A stretch of DNA of 32,284 nt from Baffinella frigidus (lineage: Eukaryota > Cryptophyceae > Cryptomonadales > Baffinellaceae), in the NCBI GenBank assembly GCA_026770585.1, contig MU646426.1:81504-113787 (forward strand). Reading direction: 5' to 3'. A program made the translations under genes and the position numbers. Each line of letters starts with the position of its first letter. Positions within the stretch are counted from its first letter, which is position 1. The notes beneath the pieces were generated by a model. That model was not told the origin of the DNA. It worked only from the letters and a program-made list of their open reading frames with translations, and ran no database searches. This document shows positions 1 through 8,233 of this stretch, piece by piece.

Positions 1-12
1 CTCTCTCTCTCG

Positions 13-398
13 GATCAGTCAACCCGTCGAGCGTGGCGGCAGGTGCGGCTGATGATGTTCGGGGCTGAACGGGGTTTGCGTGTGTGGATGCCGTACGAAA
101 CGTGCCCTGATCAGTCAACCCCTCACGCGTGGGAGCCTCGGGGGTTACGGCTCACGGCTTACGGCTGAGGGCGTACCTTTCGTACGAAACGTGCACATTT
201 GGATCAGTCAACCCGCCGTGCTTGGCGGCAGGTACGGCTGTAGGAAGGGGGGTATGAACCCCCCTATGTCCCTACGGGTTGCCTACCGTAGGGTCGTAGT
301 CTTATCGCTTAAGGGTTATTCAGAAATCTCTTCGAACTCCGCTGTGGGGGGTTTGGTGGTTGCCCGAACGTTCGGGGCGGCCGCGCGGGAGTATGGGA
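13..398 (+). repeat. Acceptor-side ghost copies of the exon at 907-997 (gene alpha)
   Basis: Three partial copies of the intron end and exon start that occur intact at about 790-945. The first is 13-75 (GATCAGTCAACCCGTC, then GGCGGCAG|GTGCGGCTGATG and GTTCGGGGC). The second is 201-244 (the same, ending GGCAG|GTACGGCTG and then a stop). The third is 370-398 (GTTCGGGGCGGCC then GGAGTATGGG). All lie upstream of the exon in the direction of transcription. They are separated by a partial family-A element and by a G-rich degenerate array at 400-455. I read them as duplicated splice-acceptor segments, not as separate exons. Confidence 0.55.
240..347 (+). mobile_element. Family A MITE-like element, truncated copy
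   Basis: This is the right half of the family-A element seen complete at 613-774. It has CCCCCCTATGTCCCTACGGG, the shared core GCCTACCGTAGGG, CTTATCGCTTAAGGGTTATT and the end TTCGAACTCCGCTGTG. The left terminal inverted repeat is missing. It sits between two ghost copies of the alpha exon boundary. Confidence 0.6.
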
Positions 399-612
399 GG
401 TTTAGGGTTTGGAGTTTAGAGTTTACGGTTTACGGTTTCAGGGTTTACGGTTGAAGGGTTTAGTGTTCCGAGTTTCCTGATAAGGCGACGGCTGTCGAAC
501 AATCCTTGCCGATTCCGGCTCAAAGTGCGTGGATTCCTCGAAACCGTGCCCGGATCAGTCAACTCCGAAGGGGGTCTCAGCGTGAGTACTGGGCATGTCA
601 TGGAGACACACT

Positions 613-774
613 CCACACAGCGAGCTACGAAGGGCTTTTCGGCCCATTTCGGGCCGAGTTTCCGTTACCTTATCCGTAGGAACCCCCCTATGTCCCTACG
701 GGTTGTTTACCGTAGGGTCGTAGGTCTTATCGCTTAAGGGTTATTCAGAAATCCCTTCGAACTCCGATGTGTGG
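613..774 (+). mobile_element. Family A MITE-like element, complete
   Basis: The 162-bp element has terminal inverted repeats of about 25 bp. The left end is CCACACAGCGAGCTACGAAG and the right end, read on the minus strand, is CCACACATCGGAGTTCGAAG. The interior carries CCCTATGTCCCTACGGGTTG and the core TACCGTAGGGTCGTAGG. There is no coding capacity. Other copies are at 240-347, 23925-24031, 24054-24212 and 26179-26337, with a partial one near 11213-11270. A non-autonomous DNA element is the simplest reading; no target-site duplication is clear here. Confidence 0.7.
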
Positions 775-906
775 CACCGGAGCGCTTGCCGGCAAGTGCG
801 GATCAGTCAATCCGTCGGCGCTAGGCGGACCCGTCCTCAAATCCTGAGGCGGGTCCGTCCTGAGATTCTGAGGCGGGCCCGTAGATTAACGTTGGAGTCT
901 TGGCAG

Positions 907-997
907 GTGCGGCTGACGATGTTCGGGGCAGCTGCAAAGGAGTATGGGGGGGGGGCAGACGCGGAAGCGCTGGCTGGCGCTGTGGCTGGCGAAATGG
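907..997 (+). CDS. Internal exon of gene alpha (unknown protein)
   Basis: The exon is preceded by the acceptor TTGGCAG and followed by the donor GTATGC. It starts in phase 0 and ends in phase 1. The reading is VRLTMFGAAAKEYGGG followed by ADAEALAGAVAGEM plus one base of a Gly codon, a small-residue-rich helical segment. Partial copies of its 5' boundary lie upstream (13-398) and of its 3' boundary downstream (1081-1660), which brackets the true exon. I do not recognise the family. The other exons of this gene lie left of the window or in the uninterpreted 1.0-2.0 kb stretch. Confidence 0.5.
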
Positions 998-1014
998 GTA
1001 TGCGCTCAATCTGA

Positions 1015-1625
1015 GAGAGAGGGAGAAAGTGACTTTACTAATATTGAGAGAGAGAAAGTGACTTTACTAATCTCCCCGACTGGCGCGGTGGCGGGCGAAA
1101 TGGGTGCGCGCCTCCCCGATTCAATTTCGGGCTTTTATTCGCGGTATATGAAGGTGTATATGCTATCTCTTGGCATACAACCCATGCCTAACATCGCATA
1201 AAAGAACAACAGCATCCTTTGTGGCTGGCGAAATGGGTGCGCGCCTCCCCGGTTGCTTGAGGATTGTAAAGCCACTGTCTCTGTCTCAAAGCGAGAGATG
1301 TTGCAGGAGCGTCAAATGTTGAAGGAGCTTCAAATGTTGTAGGAGCGTCAAATGTTGAAGGAGCGTGAGATGCGAGAGTGACTTGACGCCTCCCCGATTG
1401 AGAGAGAGAAAGTGACTTTACTAATCTCCGAGAGAAAGTGTCTTTACTAAGCTCCGAGAGGAAGTGACTTTACTAAGCTCCTGGCGCTGTGGCTGGCGAA
1501 ATGGGTACGCTCTAAATCTCCCCGCTTGAGAGAGAGAAAGCGACTTTACAATTCTCCCTGATTGAGAGAGGGACAGCGACTTTACTATTCTTCCCGATTG
1601 AGAGAGAAAAAGCGACTTGACGATT
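1015..1625 (+). repeat. Degenerate tandem array with four donor-side ghosts of the alpha exon
   Basis: The repeated unit is AGAGAGAAAGTGACTTTACT followed by AATCTCCCCGATTG, in about eight irregular copies. Interspersed are copies of the alpha exon end and its donor: 1081-1110, 1221-1242, 1481-1510 and 1631-1660. Each resembles GGCTGGCGAAATGG|GTGCGC, with donor variants GTACGC and GCGCGC. At 1303-1378 an 18-bp repeat (GGAGCGTCAAATGTTGAA) occurs four times. I see no convincing exon in this stretch. Confidence 0.55.
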
Positions 1626-1720
1626 CTCCAAAGCGCTGGCGGGCGAAACGGGCGCGCGCCACTGATTCAGTTGTATTTTTTATGCTACGGTGGGCTGTTA
1701 TTCGCGGACAAACGGTGCTG

Positions 1721-1897
1721 TCCCCCCTGGGCCACGCAACGATAACCTGTGTACCAAATCCGACCCGTCTTTCTATTATTCCTGCACTGCTAAAAGTGGT
1801 TTTCTTCGGAATCCGCGCAAAGTTGACAGATTTGTGGGCGAGTTGACTTTGAAAACAGGCCAATTTGATACACAGGCCATCGTCGCGTGGGGCAGAG
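1721..1897. mobile_element. Palindromic element with about 35-bp inverted ends
   Basis: The left arm is CCCCTGGGCCACGCAACGAT then ACCTGTGTACCAAAT. The right arm is ATTTGATACACAGG then CCATCGTCGCGTGGGGCAG, and it reads back as the complement of the left with a few mismatches. The middle contains an AAAGTTGACAG motif. No coding capacity is seen. It belongs to the general palindromic-element population of this window, but I found no second full copy. Confidence 0.5.
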
Positions 1898-1988
1898 ATT
1901 CCTGCGAGAGCCCGTAACCTGCCCCCCCCCGTGCAGGGATGGTCGGGGGAAAACGGGTCAGTTTCCTCCAGATAAACTGTATCCTTGC

Positions 1989-2092
1989 TATCCCTTAAGT
2001 GACCAGTAGGCTCATACGCCCTACCGTAGGGCCCTAGGACCTGCCTAGGACCTCTTGGCCCTCAGATTTGTCGACATGGCCACTTAAGGGTT
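1989..2092. mobile_element. Family C MITE-like element, copy 1
   Basis: Ends are TATCCCTTAAGTGACCAG and, on the right, CATGGCCACTTAAGGGTTA, which are near-perfect inverted repeats. The interior has ACGCCCTACCGTAGGGCCCT then AGGACCTGCCTAGGACC, again the CCTACCGTAGGG core. A second copy in inverted orientation is at 2338-2445. Confidence 0.65.
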
Positions 2093-2147
2093 ATCATAAA
2101 CGGCGCTGCCCCCCCTCTACATAAACGGTTCATTTCCCTGAAGAAAC

Positions 2148-2207
2148 GGCGCTCCTCTCCCGTGCAGGGATGGTCGGGCACAACCGCCTCGGCCTCGGCC
2201 GCCAGGA
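2148..2207 (-). CDS. Candidate internal exon of gene beta (unknown protein)
   Basis: On the minus strand the acceptor GGCTCAG precedes TCCTGGCGGCC and the donor GTTTCT follows GAGGAGCGCC. The exon starts and ends in phase 1. The reading is LAAEAEAVVPDHPCTGEER, an acidic stretch with one Cys. A copy of its middle (CCGACCATCCCTGCACGGG) recurs at about 1930-1950, and a copy of its donor boundary (GCAGCGCC|GTTTAT) at about 2095-2110. Both are downstream in this orientation, as for the other genes. The plus-strand reading is weaker. The gene lies downstream of gamma on the same strand. Confidence 0.4.
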
Positions 2208-2228
2208 CTGAGCCTCTTCCATAACCTG

Positions 2229-2305
2229 TCCGAGACTCTTCCGTCATGTTATGAGACTCTTCCGTCATGTCATGAGGCTTTTCCGTCATGTTATGCGACT
2301 CTTCG
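2229..2305 (+). repeat. 20-bp tandem repeat
   Basis: Four units of about 20 bp (GAGACTCTTCCGTCATGTTA and variants) lie between the candidate beta exon and the second family-C element. It looks like a minisatellite; no function is visible. Confidence 0.7.
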
Positions 2306-2337
2306 ACTGAGACCCTCAAGGCCTTGGAGGAAGGGAA

Positions 2338-2445
2338 TATCCCTTGAGTGGCCAGGAGGTCAAATTTGACCTCCAAGAGGTCCTAGCTAGGCAGCTCCTA
2401 GGGCCCTACGGTAGGGCGTATGCGCCTACTGGCCACTGAAGGGAT
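2338..2445. mobile_element. Family C MITE-like element, copy 2 (inverted)
   Basis: It begins TATCCCTTGAGTGGCCAGG and ends TGGCCACTGAAGGGATA, forming inverted ends. The interior GGTCCTAGCTAGGCAGCTCC then TAGGGCCCTACGGTAGGGCG is the reverse complement of copy 1. A local palindrome GAGGTCAAATTTGACCTC lies near the left end. Confidence 0.65.
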
Positions 2446-2538
2446 ACGATGGCCATGTTGGGTTTGATTCGTAATAAACGCACGTTTCTCTCTGTTTTGC
2501 CATGTTATCCACCCTCAACAAGTCGGTGGATGTATCAC

Positions 2539-2661
2539 TACAGGGGTACCTCGCTCATAAGTAAACGCCCCCTCCTAGGACCATACAGTAGGCCGATGCC
2601 TAGGGCTCTATTGGTCCCAGCTAGGGGGTAGGCGTTTTTTTATGAGCGAGGTACCCCTGTA
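2539..2661. mobile_element. Family B MITE-like element, copy 1
   Basis: Ends are TACAGGGGTACCTCGCTCAT and its complement ATGAGCGAGGTACCCCTGTA, followed inward by AAGTAAACGCCCCC and its complement. The interior is AGGACCATACAGTAGGCCGA then TGCCTAGGGC. This is one of four copies within one kilobase (2539-3527). Confidence 0.75.
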
Positions 2662-2699
2662 CATATCTGCTAATGCATCTTGTGGGGAATCGGGGAGAG

Positions 2700-2782
2700 A
2701 GTCTCGAAAAGCGGGGTCTCGAAAAGAAGCATGCTCGCCCCATGGCGAAACACTGTTTCTCTGAAGGGTCCTGGGGACAGGC
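2700..2782 (-). CDS. Candidate Cys-rich exon of gene beta
   Basis: On the minus strand the acceptor GTACTGCAG precedes GCCTGTCCCCAGGACCC. Phase 0 reads ACPQDPSEKQCFAMGRACFF, with three cysteines in 20 residues. The exon end is not clear: open reading continues into the flanking family-B element and no strong donor is seen, so the left limit is approximate. It sits exactly between two family-B elements (ending at 2661 and starting at 2796). The assignment to the same gene as 2148-2207 is inference. Confidence 0.3.
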
Positions 2783-2795
2783 CTGCAGTACATGA

Positions 2796-2917
2796 ACAGG
2801 GGTACCTCTCTCATAAGAAACCGCCCCCCCTTAGGACCCTACAGTAGGCCCATGCCTAGGGCCCAATGGGGGTCCTTGGGAGGGGGGCGGTTTCTTATGA
2901 GCGAGGTACCCCTGTAC
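2796..2917. mobile_element. Family B MITE-like element, copy 2
   Basis: The left end is ACAGGGGTACCTCTCTCATA and the right end TATGAGCGAGGTACCCCTGT. The interior GGACCCTACAGTAGGCCCAT then GCCTAGGGCCC matches the other copies. The short word GTACAT occurs on both sides (2788-2793 and 2914-2919), but part of it is the element end itself. Confidence 0.75.
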
Positions 2918-3106
2918 ATCTAGACCCAAAGATAGTGACGAATGTCGTTCGTTCGTCGAGAACCCTCTTTACTCTCCCGGGCATCAAATAAGCACGGGGG
3001 TACAGGGTTCCCACGCTCACAAGGAGCAGCCCCCCCCCCCAGGACCACCGTAGGGCTATCCACTGCCCCCCCTCCCACCCCCTCGGCACTTCCCGCCGCC
3101 ACTCGT

Positions 3107-3269
3107 CAACCCCCCCAAGTGTGACACTACAGGGGTACCTCGCTCATAAGAAACGCCCAACCCCCCAGGATTACCATAGGGCCCTAGGCATAGCCCTACT
3201 GTAGGGTTCTAGGGGGGTGCGGTTTCTTATGAGCGAGGTACCCCTGTACAACCCCCCCAAGTGTGACAC
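3107..3269. mobile_element. Family B element copy 3 with perfect 21-bp flanking direct repeats
   Basis: The element occupies 3128-3248 (121 bp) with family-B inverted ends. It is bounded immediately by two identical 21-bp sequences, 3107-3127 and 3249-3269, each beginning CAACCCCCCC and ending AAGTGTGACAC. The boundaries coincide exactly with the ends of the inverted repeats, so the duplication most likely arose at insertion. Twenty-one bases is far longer than the 2-11 bp usual for cut-and-paste DNA transposons. Confidence 0.8.
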
Positions 3270-3402
3270 CACGCCATCCCACGCCGCGGCGGACGACAGG
3301 GACACGTGTAAAGTCACACCCACGTGAAAAGTCACTCCGGCCATTTATCCCCAAGGTCGTTAAGGTCGTAAAGGTCCTCCGGGACTTGTCCAGCTGAAGA
3401 GC

Positions 3403-3527
3403 TGTACAGAGGTACCTCGCTCATGAGAAACCAACCCCCCTCTAGAACCCTGCAGCAGGCCTATGCCTAGGGCCCTGTGGTGATCCTAAGGGGGAGGGCG
3501 TCTCTTATGAGCGAGGTACCCCTGTAC
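3403..3527. mobile_element. Family B MITE-like element, copy 4
   Basis: The left end is TGTACAGAGGTACCTCGCTC (one mismatch to the family) and the right end GAGCGAGGTACCCCTGTACA. The interior retains CCCTGCAGCAGGCCTATGCC then TAGGGCCC, a diverged version of the common core. Confidence 0.7.
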
Positions 3528-3610
3528 AGCGTCAGACCCATCCCCCCCACATCCTTGCGACGTCGCATGCCTCCGCCATTCGTGCGCCACCCAGCTGTCT
3601 CAGTCTATTT

Positions 3611-3670
3611 AGGCTCACCAATGTGGCGAGCCCGGGCTCTTCCCCGCTCCGAAGTTGACGGATTTGCACC
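3611..3670 (-). mobile_element. Family D repeat, inverted partial copy
   Basis: Read on the minus strand it is GGTGCAAATCCGTCAACTTC then GGAGCGG, AGAGCCCGGGCTCGCCACAT and TGGTGAGCC. This matches copies at 8949-9031, 25456-25540 and 29156-29262. The middle GAGCCCGGGCTC is itself palindromic. No coding capacity. Confidence 0.6.
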
Positions 3671-3834
3671 GCACACCCAGAATGCCAACTTGACAATAGT
3701 CGGTTCACTCGAGTGAGGCTACCGCCGTGCGAGGAGCGACGCCACGAGAGTGTAAAGCTCGAACTCCAGCATCTTCTGAGCAGCCCCCCCCCCGTTTTAC
3801 CCCCTCCTCACCGCGCGCTACCGCCGCGAGCGCG

Positions 3835-3984
3835 CTACCGCAACGCGAAAAGCGATACCACGAGGGGCGCGAGCGCGGCGAGCAGCCATGAGGCTGAGAC
3901 GGACCGCGAGGAGGTTGAGGAGGCCCCTGACATCCAGCGGCGCGCGTCGAGCCAGCGCCGTGTTTTCGGCGTGTTGCGGTTGAT
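3835..3984 (-). CDS. Gamma terminal exon: GPI-anchor signal
   Basis: The acceptor CCCGCACGCAG precedes ATCAACCGC; the exon starts in phase 0 and ends at TAG (3835-3837). It begins INRNTPKTRRWLDARRWMSG, then a small-residue run ASSTSSRSVSAS, then the hydrophobic tail WLLAALAPLVVSLFALR to the stop. A cluster of S/G/A residues (omega-site candidates), a short polar spacer and a C-terminal hydrophobic segment with no cytosolic tail is the standard layout of a GPI-anchoring signal. A single C-terminal membrane anchor is the alternative. Acceptor-side ghosts lie upstream at 4201-4240 and 4281-4320. Confidence 0.75.
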   Translation of the reverse strand: MNRNTPKTRRWLDARRWMSGASSTSSRSVSASWLLAALAPLVVSLFALR

Positions 3985-6900
3985 CTGCGTGCGGGCTTCG
4001 GGTTTCGGTTTCGGGGGCACGCCACAAGACGTCCCAGCCCGCTCGCGCACACTCCCTCGAGATCAGGGGGGAACCAAGGAGCAAAAAATCTTGAATCCAC
4101 TGTTAGCATATGCTTGAGATTTTTTGCTCCTTGGTGTTGATGCCTGCGAGAGAACGCGACTTTACTGCGCCGCCTTACCCGGGTGAGGCGGCGCCTGACA
4201 GCCAGCGCCGTGTTTTCTGTGTGTTGTGGTTGATCTGGTGAGGATTTGGGGGTTGGGGCTTAGGGCTTGGGGCTTGCGGCGTGCTGCGGTTCAAGCCAGC
4301 GCCGCGCTTGCGGCGTGCTGGGGTTTGGGGTTTGGGGTTTGGGGTTTGGGGTTTGGGGTTTGGGGTTTGGGGTTTGGGGTTTGGGGTTTGGGGTTTGGGG
4401 TATCTGGGTTCGGGTTTGGGGTTTAGGATTTGTGGTTAGAGGTTTAATATTTAGGGTGTGCGGCGTGCTGTGGTCGAGGCACTGTATGCAGTCAAGACTT
4501 GGTGATGGCGTGTGGGACGCGTGCCTGTACTCTATTCCAGGCTCGTGAGTAATGCCGACACTGTACTCTATTCTAAGCTTGAGAGTACTAAAGAAGCACA
4601 AGGAGGAGGCTCTCGCTTCGGTGGACGTGAATATAGAGACATGTGTAGCCCGCCACCGCATTGCTCGCCTGTAAGGCCTTACTCTATGTCCTTAACCCCA
4701 AATACCAAACCCTCTAGACTTGCGAGCCACAAAGGAGGAGGCTCTCACCTTGGCGAAGGTGAAAATGGACACACACGTATAGCCCGTCACCATATTGCTA
4801 GTAGACCATTGGACCACTCAACATCAGGTTCGAGAGTGCTCACGGTTCGGGAGTAATCAAGTTTCGAACGTGATAAAGAAGAAGAAGAGAAGAAGGAGGA
4901 GGCGTGTCTGGGTGGAGGTGAAGATGGACACGCACGTGTAGCCCGTGACATCTACTCTATTCCCCAAGCCCTACACCCTCAGCCCTCTAGACTTGCGAGT
5001 AATAGAGAAGGCTTGCCTGGGTCGCCGTGAAGATGGACACGCACGTGTAGCCCGTGACCGAATTGCTCGTCTGGCCGCAATCCTGCGATCCACGGACCCG
5101 CCTCAGGAACCAGGCGCCCGCCTCAGGGCAAATCCCCCGACGGCCCCACCTCAGGGCAAAATTCCCACGGGCCCACCTCAGGGCAAAATCCCCACGGACC
5201 CGCCTAAGGGCAAATACCCCGACGGGCCCACCTCAGGGCAAAATCCCAACTGGCACGCCTCGGGCAGAATCACCAACCTCATACATAAGGATTGCCCTAG
5301 CTGTGGACTCATTTATTTGCACCGCCTCAGGGGAAATCCCCCGACAGGCCCGCCTCAGAACTACCGCAGAGCAAAATCCCCTACCTCCGTTCCGCCACAA
5401 AGAGAGCTGCAAAGACTCTTCAGTAAAGTCGCTTCAGGACCACGGGCCCGCTTCAGGGCAAAGTCACCTCATTCAGTAGGATTACCCTAGCGGTGGACTT
5501 TGCCTGCCTGAGGGCAAATGCCCCGACGGGCCCGCCTCAGGACTGCCGCAGGGCAAAATCCCCAACCTCCGTTCCGCTACAAAGACTCTTTAGTAACGTC
5601 GCTTCAGAAACACGGACCCGCCTCAGGGCAAAATCACCACCCTCCGTTCCGCTACAAAGAGAGCTGCACATAATCTTCATTAACGTTGCTTCAGAACCAC
5701 GAGCCCGCCTCAGGGCAAAATCACCATCCTCATACAGACGGTTTACCCTAGCTGTGGACTTATTCATTGTGACCGCCTCAGGGCGAAGTCCCCCGACGGG
5801 CCCGCTTCAGGAGCAAAAATCCCGCCTCAGGACTACCTCAGGGCAAAATCCCCACCCTCCGTTCCGCTACAAAGAGGGCTGCAAAGACTATTCAGCCAAT
5901 TGACCAAGGTCCAGTAAATTTCATGCATGGTTTCTGGAGAGGGGAGGCAATGGTACCGAGCTCTCCGGGCAGAGCGCGATGCCCTCCTTGTCGGTGACCG
6001 GCTTCCCATCTTCGTCAATGAGATCTGCCGAGGGGAGAACGCGCGTTTCCACTCAGCAGGGCTACAATACAGTCCATCTAAACGCCGTGGAGCCCCCAGT
6101 GGCTGCATGGATAAGATTCTAGTGCACTTCGTTTAGATGGACTGTATTGTCTGCTCAGTGAAAACTTCCCATCTTTGTCGATGAGGTGTGCCGATGGGGA
6201 TAGCGAATGCCGGTTAGAACCTGGCGAATGCCGGTTACAACCCCCCCCCCGTCACCATCACACTCCCTCTGTCATCAACCACCGTGCCCTCCTTGTCGGT
6301 GACCGGTTTCCCATCTTCGGTCTGCCGAGGGTCGAGGAACGCGCGGTTGTTACGGACAAACGCAACAATGCAGTCTGCCGATGGGAGAAGAAAGTGCGGG
6401 TTGGGGGGAAACACGAATCAGGTTAACAAAAATAGAATCGAGGTGCGGGAGAGAAACGTGCGTTTGTTACGGACCGAAATCGACTTTGCCTCCTCGTAAT
6501 CCCTTGCGTGAGGCAGAGGGGTTCCCATCAGATTTCATACGCAAACACTTATTATAAACTGGATCCAATGAAATTTACTACACATAACGATCTTTACTAG
6601 TAATATTAAAGCAAACGTGTAGTACCTTTCATTGAAACCAAGTTTATAAATTACAAGTGTTTGCATATGAGGTTATGGTTTCCGCAGCGAGTGCCGGTTA
6701 CAACCCCCCCCTCCTCGTCATCATCACACTCCCCCTGTCATCAACAACATTTGTACCTGAACCCGAGGCCGGATTCTGGCCTCGGACTTTCAGAACGTTG
6801 GGGGGGGGGGAAACATCTTCCGAAAATAGAATCGCATGTTCCGACGGCCCTCGCGAGCGGACCTGCGCAGGACTCGTCGTAGAGGTTCTCGTTGCTCTTA

Positions 6901-8189
6901 CCGTAGTGAATACTGTAGTGAATACCGTAGTGAATACCATAGTGAATACCGTAGTCAATACCGTAGTCAATACCGTAGTCAATACCGTAGTGAATGCCGT
7001 GGGCTCAACTACCCTGAATTAAGGCCGTGGCCCTATCAACCTGCGAAACATTCGTCGTTGATGTTCTCGAGAGGGCGACAGGTAGACACAGAGGGAGCGA
7101 GAGAGGGATAGGGCGAGGGAGGAAGGGAGAGAGGGAGGAAGGGAGAGAGGGAGGGAGGGAGGGAGGGAGAGAGAAAGAGAGAGAGGGTGAGAGGGTGAGA
7201 GCGAGAGAGCAAGATAGCGAGAGAGAGAGAGCGCAACCTGCGAAGGATTCGTCGTAGAGGTTCTCGTTACATTTGAAGTCCCCGACACCGAAGTGGTGCT
7301 TCACCTTCTTCTCCACATCCACCTACCCGAGGCGTTGATCAATTAGTATCACACACATTCTAATTAATAACTGGAGATCATCTCCACGTCAACCTATCCC
7401 CGAGGCGGGCCCATCAGAACCAGCCACTTATGGGACATCGGCCACTTACTGTCAGAACCGAGGCGGGCCGATCCGTCATGCACGGGCTTTGTGTCAGCAC
7501 CACAGTTGACTGAACCAGCACAGGTTTGTACCAGGCCGATCCCTCAACCGGGAAGGAACAGTACCACAGAAACCTGACATGAGTCAACACCTCCATCTTC
7601 ATGGGCGAGGCCATGCAATTCAAACCGTGTTTTTGCTATCTTGGGGTGGTCTTTGTCCTATGGTAAAGCTATGTCGACGCTAAAATAGCAAAATCTGACA
7701 AAATCCACCCTTAATATAGCATATAAGGCGGTTTAAATCGCATGACTTTGGACACTAATCTCCACATTCACCTGCCCCCGAGGCGGACCCGTCAGCCACT
7801 TAGGGGATATCGGCCACTTACTATCAGTACCGAGGCGGGCCCGTCAGCTCCTGCTGGCCACTTATGGTATGTCGGCCACTTACTGTCAGAAACGAGGCGG
7901 GACGATCTGTACACACGCACGCTTCTCTCCCCTGGGCAGACTTCAATAGGGCAACGGCCTGAAAATGGGGTAGTTAGGCCTACGGCATTGCCTAGGAACT
8001 CCTACCGTAGGCCGATACTTTTTGGTCCTAGGATCCCTCGGCCTACGGTAGGAGGTCCTAGGCAATGCCGTATGCCTAACTACCCCATTTTCAGGCCGTT
8101 ACCCTATGAACTTGACCGACACGGACGGCGGTTGGCTGTCCGGAGAGCGTGGTTCTCTCTCTCTCTCTCTCTCTCCCCCCCCCCCTCTT

Positions 8190-8233
<44 letters not shown>

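Noticed and set aside
2164-2211. Plus-strand short exon MVGHNRLGLGRQD with stop, in phase with the alpha exon
   Set aside because: The opposite strand gives a longer, better-marked exon with ghosts on the expected side; the plus reading is too short to trust.
3713-4117. Overlapping plus and minus open frames of 134 codons
   Set aside because: The frame ending at 3835 has an acceptor, a GPI tail and upstream ghosts; the others are shadows of the same GC-rich stretch.
4226-4548. Open frames reading GFGVWGLGFGVWGL or PKPQTPNPKPQT
   Set aside because: Pure translations of the TTTGGGG array; the same applies at 13421-13627, 31104-31583 and 20346-20537.
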